Counted from the first letter of the stretch, positions 16,681-25,795 are shown. The stretch: DNA of 64,000 nucleotides from Saccharomonospora azurea NA-128 (GCF_000231055.2 NZ_CM001466.1:202954-266953); one strand, 5' to 3'. Notes: generated by a model from the letters alone, not told the origin. Numbers and translations: made by a program.

Positions 16681-17778
16681 TCAGGCGGTGAGTCGCAGTC
16701 CCGTCTCGGGGTCGAACGTGTGCGCGGCGTCCGTGTGGCGCAACGTGACACGCATGGTCTCGCCGAACGACGGAGCCCGGTCGGCCTCGGTGCGCACGAT
16801 GAACCGCTCGTGCCGGCCACCGACATCCACCTGTCCGTACACGTAGGCGTCGGAGCCGAGGACCTCGACCAGTTCGACCTTCAGCTCCAGCGCGGCTTCG
16901 TCGGCCGTCGCGGCCCGCAGACCCTCGGGCCGGATGCCCACGGTCACCTCGCGCAGGTTCGCGGCATCCCCGGTCAGCACGTCACGGGCGACCGGCACGG
17001 TCAGCCCGTCCAGTTTCGCGCCGCCGTCGGTCAGCGGCACCGTCGTGAGGTTCATGGCGGGAGAGCCGATGAAGCCGGCCACGAACACGTTGACCGGGCT
17101 GTCGTAGAGCGCCTTCGGGGTGTCGCACTGCTGGAGGACGCCGTTCTTCAACACCGCGACACGGTGTCCCATCGTCATGGCCTCGACCTGGTCGTGCGTG
17201 ACGTACACCGTGGTGGTGCCCAGCCTGCTCTGCAGCGCCGTGATGTTCGCGCGGGTCTCGACGCGCAGCTTCGCGTCCAGGTTGGACAGCGGCTCGTCCA
17301 TGAGGAACACGGCGGGTTCCCGGACGATCGCGCGGCCCATCGCGACCCGCTGCCGCTGGCCGCCGGACAGGGCCTTCGGCTTGCGGTCGAGGTAGTCGGT
17401 GAGGTCGAGCAGGCGGGCGGCCTCGGCGACCCGCTCGGCGATCTCGGTCTTCGGCACCCGCTTGATTTTGAGGGCGAAGCCCATGTTCTCGGCGACCGTC
17501 ATGTGCGGGTACAGCGCGTACGACTGGAACACCATCGCGATGTCGCGGTTCTTGGGGGAGACGCCGGTGACGTCCTTGCCGCCGATGGTGATGGAGCCCT
17601 CGTCGACGTCTTCGAGCCCCGCCAGCATGCGGAGGGCCGTGGACTTGCCGGAGCCCGAGGGGCCGACCAGGACGAGGAACTCGCCGTCGGCGATGTCGAG
17701 GGAGAGCTTGTCCACCGCGCGCACGGGAGGACTGCCCGGGAAGAGTCGGGACGCTTCGACGAACGACACCTCGGCCAT
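16681..17778 (-). CDS. msiK: Sugar ABC transporter ATPase, MsiK/UgpC type
   Basis: 365-residue ABC ATPase of the MalK/UgpC/MsmK group. Walker A GPSGSGKST (about 38-46), Q-loop VFQSYALYPHMTV, signature LSGGQRQRVAMGRA and Walker B VFLMDEPLSNLDAKLR are all intact; the C-terminal 120 residues form the TOBE/regulatory domain (VGIRPEGL...GSDAYVYGQV). No permease or binding protein lies next to it. In actinomycetes such orphan ATPases (MsiK) energise several sugar importers, and that is my preferred reading. It is divergent from a ROK regulator with a palindrome in the shared spacer. Confidence 0.9.
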   Translation of the reverse strand: MAEVSFVEASRLFPGSPPVRAVDKLSLDIADGEFLVLVGPSGSGKSTALRMLAGLEDVDEGSITIGGKDVTGVSPKNRDIAMVFQSYALYPHMTVAENMGFALKIKRVPKTEIAERVAEAARLLDLTDYLDRKPKALSGGQRQRVAMGRAIVREPAVFLMDEPLSNLDAKLRVETRANITALQSRLGTTTVYVTHDQVEAMTMGHRVAVLKNGVLQQCDTPKALYDSPVNVFVAGFIGSPAMNLTTVPLTDGGAKLDGLTVPVARDVLTGDAANLREVTVGIRPEGLRAATADEAALELKVELVEVLGSDAYVYGQVDVGGRHERFIVRTEADRAPSFGETMRVTLRHTDAAHTFDPETGLRLTA

Positions 17779-17871
17779 GCTGGGTTGGTCCTCTCCTGCG
17801 GGCGAGCCCGGGGAAGGCTCGCGGTGTCGCACTGTCTACCGTCGGTCACCCGTTCGTGGCTAGAGTTCGTT

Positions 17872-17884
17872 AGTCCAGTGGACT
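17872..17884. promoter_or_regulatory. Candidate operator between msiK and the ROK regulator
   Basis: AGTCCA-G-TGGACT is a perfect 6-1-6 palindrome, 25 nt before the ROK gene start and about 95 nt before msiK. Sugar-responsive ROK repressors usually bind palindromes of this kind in divergent spacers. Binding is inferred. Confidence 0.5.
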
Positions 17885-17908
17885 GACAAATGTGGGGCAG
17901 GTGAGCTC

Positions 17909-19108
17909 GTGGACTGGGCCAACCCGGCGAGACAGGGCGGTCAACACGCCCACAACCTGGCACTCGTCGCCCGGCTGATCGCGGGCCACGGCCCGGTGTC
18001 GCGAGCGGAGCTGGCGAAGCGGAGCGCGCTGACGAAGACCACGGTCACCCAGTTGGTGGGGGAGTTGCTCGATGCCGGGTTGGTGCGCGAGCTGGGCACC
18101 ACCCGGCACAGCGGCCCGGGCAGACCGGCCACGCACCTCGTGCTGAACGCCTCCGGACCGGTCGGGGTCGGCCTCCAGGTCGAGGCGGACCACGTCGCGG
18201 GCTGCGTGCTCGACCTGACGGGCCGGGTCCGCGACCGCGCGTTGCGCCGGGTCGACGACGTTCGCGGGGACCCGGGGGCGTCGGTGAAGGCGGCCGAACC
18301 GGTGCTGCGCCGGCTGCTGGCCTCGGCGGATGCCCAGGACTCGGTGGTCGCCGGGATCGCGGTCGGCGTGCCCGGGCGGGTCGACGCGGAGGGCCGGGTG
18401 CGGTCGGTGGAACTCGACTGGCGCGATGTTCCGCTGTCCGGGCTGCTGCTGCGCCGACTGGAGTCGTTGAGCGGCGGACTCATCCCCGTGACCGTGCACG
18501 ACACCTTCCGGCTGACCGCGCTCGCCGAGTGGTGGTTCGGCCCGGGGGACGTGGTGCCGCCGTTGCTGGTGGTCGGCGGTGAGCTCTCGCTGGGAATCGG
18601 TGTGGTCGAGGACGGCGACAGCTGGGACCGCGGGCCGGTGGGTCCGTTGGGACACGTGCGGGTCCGGCGCAACGGCGGCCTGTGCCGGTGCGGCGCCCGC
18701 GGGTGCCTCGACACCGTCGCGGGGCCGCGTGCACTGCTCCGGACGGCGGCTCCCGAAACACCGGTGACGTCGCGTCTTCCGGGCGGCGACGGGCGGATGC
18801 GGGCACTGGCCCGGTCGGCCGCTCCGGAATCGGAGACGGCGTTGCGTCGAGCGGCCTCCGCGCTCGGTGACGCACTTGCGGGACTGTCGGTCGTGTGCGA
18901 ACCGGCACGGGTGGTGCTCGGGGGACACCTCGCCGCGCTCGGCACCGAGTTCGCCGACCAGGTGGCCGGTGAACTCGGTCGCCGTCGTCCGGGCGACACG
19001 CCGCCGGTGTCGGTGTCGACGCTGGGCGGCGATGCCGTGGCGCTGGCGGCCGCCGCGACCGTGACGCGGCGGCTCGTGGAGAACCCCGCCCGCTGGCTGG
19101 CGAGCTAG
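17909..19108 (+). CDS. ROK-family transcriptional regulator
   Basis: 399-residue repressor with an N-terminal winged helix-turn-helix (GPVSRAELAKRSALTKTTVTQLVGELLDAGLV, about 29-60) and a C-terminal ROK sugar-kinase-like domain. The zinc motif CRCGARGCLDT at about 252-262 is intact; the phosphate loop is degenerate, as expected of a regulator rather than a kinase. GTG 17909 follows GGGCAGGTGAGCTC. It is divergent from the msiK-type ATPase, which suggests control of sugar import. It ends 4 nt from the convergent SRPBCC gene. Confidence 0.9.
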   Translation: MDWANPARQGGQHAHNLALVARLIAGHGPVSRAELAKRSALTKTTVTQLVGELLDAGLVRELGTTRHSGPGRPATHLVLNASGPVGVGLQVEADHVAGCVLDLTGRVRDRALRRVDDVRGDPGASVKAAEPVLRRLLASADAQDSVVAGIAVGVPGRVDAEGRVRSVELDWRDVPLSGLLLRRLESLSGGLIPVTVHDTFRLTALAEWWFGPGDVVPPLLVVGGELSLGIGVVEDGDSWDRGPVGPLGHVRVRRNGGLCRCGARGCLDTVAGPRALLRTAAPETPVTSRLPGGDGRMRALARSAAPESETALRRAASALGDALAGLSVVCEPARVVLGGHLAALGTEFADQVAGELGRRRPGDTPPVSVSTLGGDAVALAAAATVTRRLVENPARWLAS

Positions 19109-19112
19109 CCGC

Positions 19113-19721
19113 TCAGGCGGCCGGGCCGGTGAGGTCCGGAGCCAGCCGTCGCAGGCAGTCGCGCACGGCGTCGGTGAGTTCCTCGGCTGTGGCGACGCCG
19201 CTGACCTCGGTGGCCTTGACCCACGCGCTGACGGAGTGCTGGGCGAACGTCTGCACCTCCGTCGACGCACGCCAGGCCGCGGGTTCCGGCTTCACGTCGT
19301 CGGCGAGGAAGCGTTCGAGGCCTGCGATCGCCACGTCCCAGCCGGGGCCGTGCCGCACCGCGCCGTCGCGCTCGATGCCGGTGTGGACCAGTTCGACCAC
19401 CGTGTCTCCCCGGTCGTCGGGAGCCATGCGCACGGTGACCACGACGTTGTCGCCGCCCCAGGTGACGGTGAACAGGTGCGGTGCCGTGCACTCCAGCACC
19501 GTTCCCGCCACCTGGTTGGCGACGTCGAACGTGCCGTCGGCACGCAGGTCGCCGGTCACGGGGGCGAACCATCGGGCGAGACGATCGGCGTCGGTCAGGG
19601 CAGCCCACACGGTCGCGGGCGGGGCCGGGAACCGACGCCGCAGGACCAGACCGAACTCCGCGGTCTCGGCGGCCCGCACCTCGCGATGTGTCGCGGTGAG
19701 CCGGTCGGCGATGTCGATCAT
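19113..19721 (-). CDS. SRPBCC (AHSA1-like) domain protein
   Basis: 202-residue protein with an AHSA1/SRPBCC ligand-binding fold: RRRFPAPPATVWAALTDADRLARWFAP (about 28-54) is the typical N-terminal strand-helix, and VELVHTGI...GWDVAIAGLERFLAD the C-terminal helix. A 50-residue tail of helices follows. Such proteins bind hydrophobic ligands or act as ArsR partners; none is adjacent. The ATG has GGAGG upstream. It lies 25 nt after the HIT-family gene on the same strand. Confidence 0.85.
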   Translation of the reverse strand: MIDIADRLTATHREVRAAETAEFGLVLRRRFPAPPATVWAALTDADRLARWFAPVTGDLRADGTFDVANQVAGTVLECTAPHLFTVTWGGDNVVVTVRMAPDDRGDTVVELVHTGIERDGAVRHGPGWDVAIAGLERFLADDVKPEPAAWRASTEVQTFAQHSVSAWVKATEVSGVATAEELTDAVRDCLRRLAPDLTGPAA

Positions 19722-19746
19722 CTGGTTGTCCTCCCCACGGCCGACG

Positions 19747-20094
19747 TCACCCCGGGGGCCACGTGAGGTTCCGGCCACCCAGCACGTGACAGTGGGCGTG
19801 GAACACGGTCTGGCCGCCGTCCTCGCCCGTGTTGAACACGAGGCGGTAGCCGGAGGCATCCACGCCGTCGATCTTGGCGACCTCGCCCGCGACCGCGAGC
19901 ACCTCTCCGGCGAGCTGCGGATCGGCTGCGGCCATGGCGGCGGCGTCGGAGTGGTGTTCCTTGGGGATCACGAGGATGTGCGTGTCGGCCTGGGGAGCGA
20001 TGTCCCGGAAGGCCAGCACGGTCTCGGTTTCGTGCACCACGGTGGCGGGCACGGAGCGCTCGACGATCCGGCAGAACAGGCAGTCTGTGCTCAC
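19747..20094 (-). CDS. HIT-family nucleotide hydrolase/transferase
   Basis: 115-residue HIT protein (Hint branch). The active histidine triad reads VFHAHCHVLGG at about residues 98-108, and CLFCRI at the N-terminus is the usual metal-binding remnant. These enzymes cleave nucleoside phosphoramidates such as AMP-lysine. GTG 20094 gives the normal family start STDCLFCRI; longer upstream frames are shadows. Downstream the SRPBCC gene follows closely. Confidence 0.92.
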   Translation of the reverse strand: MSTDCLFCRIVERSVPATVVHETETVLAFRDIAPQADTHILVIPKEHHSDAAAMAAADPQLAGEVLAVAGEVAKIDGVDASGYRLVFNTGEDGGQTVFHAHCHVLGGRNLTWPPG

Positions 20095-20143
20095 GGGCTC
20101 ACTGTATGCGGCGGGGTGCGGGCGCGCGAGGAAGGGGCCGCGA

Positions 20144-20176
20144 ATTCCGGCTTCCGCCAACGGGTGGAGCCGGAAT
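20144..20176 (-). terminator. Hairpin terminator after lsr2
   Basis: ATTCCGGCT (20144-20152) pairs perfectly with 20168-20176; beyond one mismatch a further GCG/CGC extends the stem. It begins about 10 nt past the lsr2 stop on the minus strand. Confidence 0.55.
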
Positions 20177-20186
20177 CCGCGCCGCC

Positions 20187-20543
20187 TCAGTGCGCCTTGT
20201 GGTAGGCGTCGGCGACCTCCGACGGGATGCGTCCGCGGTCGGAGATCTCGTAACCGTTCTTGCGGGCCCAGGCGCGGATGGCCTGGTTCTGCTCGCGTTC
20301 GGCCGAGGAGGAGCGAGCCGGCGCGGCGGGGCTGCTGCCCCGGCGGCGCGAGCTCGTCCGCTTGCGGCCGCCGGACCGGCGGGCGTGCTCGATGTACTGG
20401 GCGAGCGCGTCCCGCAGCTCCTCCGCGTTCTCCGCCGACAGATCGATCTCGTAGGTGACACCGTCGAGGGCGAACTGCACTGTCTCGTCGGCCTCGGACC
20501 CGTCGAGATCGTCCACGAGGTGGACAAGAATCTGCTGCGCCAC
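20187..20543 (-). CDS. lsr2: Nucleoid-associated silencer Lsr2
   Basis: 118-residue Lsr2. N-terminal dimerisation domain ([13 protein letters not shown]...[19 protein letters not shown]), a basic Ser/Arg linker (about 55-80) and the C-terminal AT-rich DNA-binding domain ([23 protein letters not shown], with the minor-groove RGR). Lsr2 is the actinobacterial H-NS analogue that bridges and silences A+T-rich, horizontally acquired DNA. GTG 20543 has a perfect AGGAGG. A strong minus-strand -10 TACACT (20599-20604) lies 56 nt upstream. Confidence 0.96.
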   Translation of the reverse strand: MAQQILVHLVDDLDGSEADETVQFALDGVTYEIDLSAENAEELRDALAQYIEHARRSGGRKRTSSRRRGSSPAAPARSSSAEREQNQAIRAWARKNGYEISDRGRIPSEVADAYHKAH

Positions 20544-20598
20544 CAGTTCCTCCTGCTTCGCGCCTGTTCGGCGAATGAATTAAGTCTGTTGATCCGGA

Positions 20599-20604
20599 AG
20601 TGTA
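20599..20604 (-). promoter_or_regulatory. lsr2 -10 element
   Basis: TACACT on the minus strand, about 56 nt before the lsr2 GTG, followed by an A+T-rich leader. No convincing -35 box is seen, which is common for actinobacterial housekeeping promoters. Confidence 0.4.
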
Positions 20605-20803
20605 CCCGACGGTCTTGGGGGCCGATCGGGTGCCGTTTGCTGCGCCCGGAGAAAAGGAAACGTGCTGGTCCGGTTCCTGATGGGGTTCGGTGTGGCCCCG
20701 AGAATGCTCGCCGCAGTTGTGAGGAAGCGAAGCGTATTCACCGCAGGTGGGGGTCGTGGCCGCGAACACTCCGGACCGGCCGCCGGGCGAGATTCTCTCG
20801 TAT

Positions 20804-20828
20804 AACGCCCTATACGACAGGGCGTTTT
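20804..20828 (+). terminator. Orphan intrinsic terminator in the lsr2 upstream region
   Basis: AACGCCCT (20804-20811), loop ATACGAC, AGGGCGTT (20819-20826) followed by TT: an 8-bp stem running into a four-T tract on the plus strand. It is one of the few textbook intrinsic terminators here, yet no plus-strand gene precedes it. Either a short RNA is transcribed from about 20.6 kb, or it blocks readthrough. Confidence 0.65.
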
Positions 20829-21219
20829 CCCGTACCCCACAACCACTTTCGAGCCTCCCTGTTGTTCGTGGGCGGACCGCGGTGTGAGCCCGACGGCACA
20901 AAGGACACCGCGCCGCGCGCGGCGCCGGGGCGACACAATGGCCGACACAAAGCCCGGCGCAAAGGGTGCCGACTCGGTGCGGTCCGCGGGCAACGGAAGG
21001 CCCCGTCGGTCGACCACTGCTGCGACGGGTGATTCCGTTGACCGGAACGATGAGGGTGATCGCGCTTATTCCGACCGGGTGTCGTAGTGGAAAAACGTGC
21101 CGGGAAAGCGCTGTCGGCCTGGGCGGTCCTGCCCGAATGGTGTCTCGCCGGGCGGGTGGTAATGCGTCCGGAAAAGGAGAGGTCGCGTTACCCGGGTGGG
21201 TAGTGTGAGGGTGGTCTTT
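20829..21219. other. Long intergenic region without a convincing gene
   Basis: About 390 bp between the orphan terminator and the class V aminotransferase gene. A 67-codon GTG frame (20884-21087) is rich in Arg/Thr/Asp, lacks a ribosome site and looks random. A TAGTGT -10 candidate (21201-21206) precedes the aminotransferase. Base composition is slightly lower in G+C than the neighbours. Confidence 0.5.
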
Positions 21220-22461
21220 ATGTCCGCCGCGCACGGGGTTTCCGTGCGGTCACGAGGGGAGCGGTCCTTGATCCACGACAGCGGCACCCAGGCGACGGTC
21301 GCGCGGCTGCGCGCCGACACTCCCGCATGCGAGAACGTGGTGCACTTCGACAACGCGGGCTCGGCCCTGCCGCCCCGGCCGGTCGTGGACCGCGTGATCC
21401 GCCACCTGCGTCGCGAGGAACAGATCGGCGGATACCTGGCCGCCGACGAGGTCCGGGACGAACTCGCCGACGGCTATGCGGCCCTCGCCCGGCTGGTGGG
21501 CGCCCGTCCGGAGGAGATCGCGGTCACCGACAGCGCCACGCGCTCGTGGGTCTCGGTCTTCACGGGCGTGTCGTGGCGGGAGGGCGACCGCGTTCTCACC
21601 GCCGCCTCCGAATATTCCAGCAACCTCATCGCCATGTTCGAGGCGGCACGCGAACGCGGTGTCCGGGTGGAGCGGGTGCCGAGCGCCGCCGACGGCGACG
21701 TCGACGTGGACGCGTTGTCGGCGATGCTCGACGACCGCGTGCGCATGGTCGCGATCACGCACGCGCCGACCAACGGCGGCCTGGTGCAACCGGTGGAACG
21801 CATCGGCGCGGCCCTCGGGGACCATCCCGCCCTGTTCCTCGTCGACGCCTGCCAGAGCATCGGCCAGCTGCCGCTCGACCTCGACACCGTCAACGCCGAC
21901 GCGCTCTCGGCGACGGGCCGCAAGTACCTGCGCGCTCCCCGCGGTACCGGCTTCCTCGCGGTGCGCGGCTCGGCGCTGGAAGACCTGACGCCGGTGCACG
22001 TGGACCTCGACTCGGCGTGGCTGGAGGACGGCCGGGTGCGCCTGCGCGGCGACGCCCGGCGGTTCGAACTGTTCGAGCGCAACGTCGCCGCGGTCCTCGG
22101 ACTCGGCGAGGCCGCGCGGTACTACCTCGACGTGGGTCCGGAGTGGGTTCACGAGTACGTCACCGGGTTGGCCGAACACCTCCGCGAGCGCCTCACCGAG
22201 CTGAGCGACGTGGAGGTGACCGACATCGGCTCGTGCCGCTCGGGCATCGTGTCGTTCCGCGCGCACACCGTCCCCGCGCGCGAGCTCGTCGCCCGCCTGA
22301 AGGAGCGTGGGGTCCACGCGACGGTGTCCCGCGCGTCGTCCACCCCGTGGGACATGGGAGACCGGGAACTCGACGAGCTGGTGCGGGCCTCGGTCCACTA
22401 CTACAACACACCGGACGAGGTGGCCCGCTTCTGTGCGGAGGTCGCGTCGATGCTGCGCTGA
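21220..22461 (+). CDS. Class V aminotransferase-fold PLP enzyme
   Basis: 413-residue fold-type I PLP enzyme of the class V (NifS/isopenicillin-epimerase-like) group. FDNAGSALPPRPV is the typical N-terminal substrate loop, LFLVDACQSIGQLPLDL carries the PLP-ring Asp and Gln, and SATGRKYLRAPRGTGFLAV the Schiff-base lysine. Possible jobs are cysteine desulfuration, an EgtE-like C-S lyase step or racemisation; the sequence alone does not decide. Start ATG 21220 has GAGGG 8 nt upstream; TTG 21268, preceded by GAGGGGAG, is an equally good alternative and gives 397 residues. It is not linked to Fe-S or ergothioneine genes. Confidence 0.85.
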   Translation: MSAAHGVSVRSRGERSLIHDSGTQATVARLRADTPACENVVHFDNAGSALPPRPVVDRVIRHLRREEQIGGYLAADEVRDELADGYAALARLVGARPEEIAVTDSATRSWVSVFTGVSWREGDRVLTAASEYSSNLIAMFEAARERGVRVERVPSAADGDVDVDALSAMLDDRVRMVAITHAPTNGGLVQPVERIGAALGDHPALFLVDACQSIGQLPLDLDTVNADALSATGRKYLRAPRGTGFLAVRGSALEDLTPVHVDLDSAWLEDGRVRLRGDARRFELFERNVAAVLGLGEAARYYLDVGPEWVHEYVTGLAEHLRERLTELSDVEVTDIGSCRSGIVSFRAHTVPARELVARLKERGVHATVSRASSTPWDMGDRELDELVRASVHYYNTPDEVARFCAEVASMLR

Positions 22462-22550
22462 CGCGGGGTGCGGCGCCCGACGAGGAGCCTGCATCCGGGG
22501 CGGGGACCGTTCACACTCGACCGTAAGCCGGGAAGACGAGAGGAGCCGCC

Positions 22551-24068
22551 ATGCGCTGCGTCGTGTTCGGAGCCACCGGCTACATCGGCGGACGCCTCGT
22601 GCCCGAACTCCTGGCCGCCGGGCACCAGGTCCGCGCGGTGGCCAGGAACCCCGTCAAGCTCTCCGGTTTCGCGTGGCGCGACCGGGTCGACGTCGTGCGG
22701 GCCGATGTCACCGATGCCGCCACCGTCGCCGACGCCGTGCGTGACCAGGACGTCGTCTACTACCTCGTCCATTCCCTGACCCACCGGGAGTTCGCCGACC
22801 TCGACCGCGCGGCGGCGCGCACCGTGGCCGACGCGGCGCGGGCGGCGGGGGTGTCGCGCATCGTGTATCTCGGTGGCATCGTGCCGCGTGAGCAACCCGG
22901 GGCACGGCCGTTGTCCGCGCATCTCGCCTCGCGGTCGGAGGTCGGGCGGATCCTGCGGGAGAGTGCGGTGCCCACCGTGGAACTACGCGCCGCCGTCGTG
23001 CTCGGATCCGGTTCGGCGAGCTTCGAGATGCTGCGCTACCTCACCGAGAACCTGCCGGTCATGGTGACACCGCGCTGGGTGCGCAACCGGATCCAGCCGA
23101 TCGCCGTCCGCGACGTCCTGCACTACCTCGTCGGCGCCGCCACCGCGCCCGGACGGATCAACGCGGCGTTCGACATCGGCGGCCCCGACGTGTTGACCTA
23201 CCTCGACATGCTGCGGCGTTACGCGGCCGTCGCCGGACTGCGTCGGCGGTGGATCGTCGTGGTCCCGTTGCTGACGCCGTGGCTGTCGGCGCAGTGGGTC
23301 AACCTCGTGACTCCCGTGCCGCGCGCCCTCGCCGTGCCGCTCGTCGAGTCACTCGTGCACGAGGTGGTGTGCCGGGACCACTCGGTCGCCGACGTCATCC
23401 CCGACCCGGTGGGCGGCCTGACCCCCTACGACCGCGCCGTCGAGCGGGCGCTGACGCGCGTCCGCAACGCCGACGTGCCGACACGCTGGTCGGACGCCAC
23501 ACCCGGCGACCCGTCGGAGCCGATGTCGTCCGACCCCGCGTGGTCCGGCGGTTCCGTCTACACCGACGTCCGGGAAGGCCGCACGAACGCCGACCCGGAC
23601 ACGGTGTGGGACGTGGTCGAATCCATCGGCGGCGAGACCGGGTGGTACTCGTTTCCGCTCGCGTGGTCCGTGCGGGGGTGGATCGACCGCCTCACCGGCG
23701 GGGTCGGGCTCCGGCGCGGGCGACGGGATCCCCGCCGACTCCGGGCGGGCGAGGCACTCGACTGGTGGCGAGTGGAGCGACTGGACCCGCCACGGTCGTT
23801 GCGGTTGCGCGCGGAGATGCGACTGCCGGGCGAGGCGTGGCTGGAACTCCGTGTGGAACCGGACGACGACGGCGGCGCGCGCTACCGGCAGCGGGCGGTG
23901 TTCGTGCCGAGAGGTGTCGCCGGCCATCTCTACTGGAAGGCGGTGACACCGTTCCACGCGCTGGTGTTCGGGGGCATGACCGCAACATCACCGCGGCCGC
24001 CGACGGTCGTGCGCGGCGGGCGCGCCGCTGACACCGGTCGACTCTTCTGCGATCACAGTTGTCCGTAG
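22551..24068 (+). CDS. NAD(P)-binding (NmrA-like) DUF2867 protein, apparent 3' frameshift
   Basis: 505 residues as read. The N-terminal about 300 residues form an atypical SDR (GATGYIGGRLVPELLAAGH glycine loop, residues 7-25); the C-terminal 150 residues are a DUF2867/SRPBCC-like domain (ETGWYSFPLAWSVRGWIDRLTGGVG...). Near 23980 the frame departs from the expected family end: the +1 frame reads RNITAAADGRARRAR and stops at 24031, whereas the annotated frame continues with an unusual tail and runs 16 bp into the convergent amidohydrolase. A single missing base is likely, real or technical. The ATG has AGGAG upstream. Confidence 0.82.
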   Translation: MRCVVFGATGYIGGRLVPELLAAGHQVRAVARNPVKLSGFAWRDRVDVVRADVTDAATVADAVRDQDVVYYLVHSLTHREFADLDRAAARTVADAARAAGVSRIVYLGGIVPREQPGARPLSAHLASRSEVGRILRESAVPTVELRAAVVLGSGSASFEMLRYLTENLPVMVTPRWVRNRIQPIAVRDVLHYLVGAATAPGRINAAFDIGGPDVLTYLDMLRRYAAVAGLRRRWIVVVPLLTPWLSAQWVNLVTPVPRALAVPLVESLVHEVVCRDHSVADVIPDPVGGLTPYDRAVERALTRVRNADVPTRWSDATPGDPSEPMSSDPAWSGGSVYTDVREGRTNADPDTVWDVVESIGGETGWYSFPLAWSVRGWIDRLTGGVGLRRGRRDPRRLRAGEALDWWRVERLDPPRSLRLRAEMRLPGEAWLELRVEPDDDGGARYRQRAVFVPRGVAGHLYWKAVTPFHALVFGGMTATSPRPPTVVRGGRAADTGRLFCDHSCP

Positions 24069-25795
24069 TCACCGACCCGGCGGCCGCCCACCCAGGTCTG
24101 CAACACCGTCGTCTGCCACAGCGCACGACCCTGTTCCAGCTCGAACGGATTCTGGTCCACCAGAACGAAGTCGGCCCACTTCCCGGGTTCCAGCGAGCCG
24201 AGCACCCGCTCCTGGTGGGCGGCGTGCGCCGCGTCCAGGGTGAACGCCCGCAGTCCCTCGGCGACCGTCATCGCCTGGTCCGGATACCACCCACCGACCG
24301 GCTTGCCCTCCTTGTCGGTGCGGGTCACGGCCGCGTGCCAGCCCTCGAACGGATTCTCCGACGACACCGGGAAGTCCGAACCGGCGGCGAGCATCGTGCC
24401 CTGGTCGAGCATCGAGCGCCACGCGTAGGCCCCGGCCATCCGGTCTGGACCGACCCGCTGCTCGGCCATGTTCATGTCGTCGGTGGCGTGGACGGGCTGC
24501 ATCGACGCCATCAGGCCGAGCTCGGCGAATCGCGGGATGTCCCCGACGTCGACCACCTGGGCGTGCTCGATGCGGTGCCGTAGTTCTGGGCCCGAGCTCG
24601 TGGACAGGACCTCGGCGAACGCGTCCAGAACCATCCGGTTGCCGTGGTCGCCGATGGCGTGGACGGCGGCCTGGTACCCGGCCTCGACGATCCGCGTCAG
24701 CCGCGAGGTCAACTCCTCCTGCGACATCTGGAGCAAGCCACGGTTTCCCGGGTCGTCGCTGTACGGCGTGAGCAGCGCGGCGCCGCGGCTCCCCAGGGCT
24801 CCGTCGACGTAGAGCTTGACGGTCCGCACGCGGAGCATGTCGTCGGCCACCGAATCAGCGCGCACGTCGGCGCCCACCTCGGTGAACGCGTCCCAGTCCA
24901 GGAACACGTTGAGCCGCAACGACAGCGAGCCGGCCGCCGCCCGCTGGTGCAGCACCGCGAGTTCGTCGGCCGCGGTGCCCGCGTCGCTGGCGGAGGTCAG
25001 GCCCACCTCGTTCAGTCTGCGCTGGGCGGCCTGCAGTCGTTGCTCGTGTTCCCGTCGCCCGGGACGCGGAAGGTGTGCCTGCACCAGCTCCTGCGCGGCG
25101 TCCACGAACACCCCGGTCGGCCGGCCCTCCGGGCCGTGCACGATCTCTCCGCCCTCGGGGCTGCGCGTGTCCGCGTCCACGCCACTCGCCCGCAGGCCTG
25201 CGGTGTTGGTGACACCGGCGTGGCCGTCCACGCGCGTCAACCACACCGGTCGGTCCGCGACCACCTCGTCCAGGTCGGCGGCGTTCGGCCTGCGACCGAG
25301 CCCCCAGACGACCTCGTTCCAGCCCCGACCGACGATCCACGGCAGGTCGGGATGCTGTTCGGCATAGCGGCGCAGCGCCCGCATCGCCTCGTCCAGCGAG
25401 CGGGTTCCGGCCAGATTCAGCTGGGTCTCGTTGGCACCCAGGCCCCAGATGTGTCCGTGGGCGTCGTGCAGACCCGGCAGACACACCCGGCCCCGGCCGT
25501 CGATCCGCCGTGCGCCCTCGGAGTTGCCGGGATCGAGGGCCTCGACGTGGCCGTCACCGCTGATCAGCAGGCTGCCGAACTCGCGTAGCTTCCCGCCGGC
25601 GAAGGTGTAGCCGCGGACGTTGTCCAGCAGGACGGGGCCCTCGCCGCCCGGCCGAGGCGCGGACTGTTCGGCGCCGCAGGCCGCGAGCACACCGGGTGTC
25701 GCGGCGGTGGCCAGCCCGACACCGACCAGCCGCAGGAACTGGGCACGGGTGAGCGGAGTCCGGCGTGGGGTGGATCGGTGGCAGACGTCGCACAT
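24053..25795 (-). CDS. Exported amidohydrolase (YtcJ/imidazolonepropionase-like)
   Basis: 580-residue metal-dependent amidohydrolase of the YtcJ group. The N-terminus has RRTPLTRAQFLRLVGVGLATAATPGVLAACG: a hydrophobic signal with a lipobox-like LAAC, so the protein is probably a lipoprotein. Metal-site motifs are GLHDAHGHIWG (about 110), the lysine region VKLYVDGALGSRGAALL, AVHAIGD and RIEHAQVVD, then AAGSDFPV near the end. ATG 25795 is preceded by AAGGAG at 5 nt spacing; an in-frame ATG at 25813 is less likely. Substrate unknown. CDVCH at the extreme N-terminus adds two unusual cysteines. Confidence 0.87.
   Translation of the reverse strand: MCDVCHRSTPRRTPLTRAQFLRLVGVGLATAATPGVLAACGAEQSAPRPGGEGPVLLDNVRGYTFAGGKLREFGSLLISGDGHVEALDPGNSEGARRIDGRGRVCLPGLHDAHGHIWGLGANETQLNLAGTRSLDEAMRALRRYAEQHPDLPWIVGRGWNEVVWGLGRRPNAADLDEVVADRPVWLTRVDGHAGVTNTAGLRASGVDADTRSPEGGEIVHGPEGRPTGVFVDAAQELVQAHLPRPGRREHEQRLQAAQRRLNEVGLTSASDAGTAADELAVLHQRAAAGSLSLRLNVFLDWDAFTEVGADVRADSVADDMLRVRTVKLYVDGALGSRGAALLTPYSDDPGNRGLLQMSQEELTSRLTRIVEAGYQAAVHAIGDHGNRMVLDAFAEVLSTSSGPELRHRIEHAQVVDVGDIPRFAELGLMASMQPVHATDDMNMAEQRVGPDRMAGAYAWRSMLDQGTMLAAGSDFPVSSENPFEGWHAAVTRTDKEGKPVGGWYPDQAMTVAEGLRAFTLDAAHAAHQERVLGSLEPGKWADFVLVDQNPFELEQGRALWQTTVLQTWVGGRRVGDYGQL

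Noticed and set aside
20884-21087. 67-codon GTG frame upstream of the aminotransferase
   Set aside because: No ribosome site, random-like composition.
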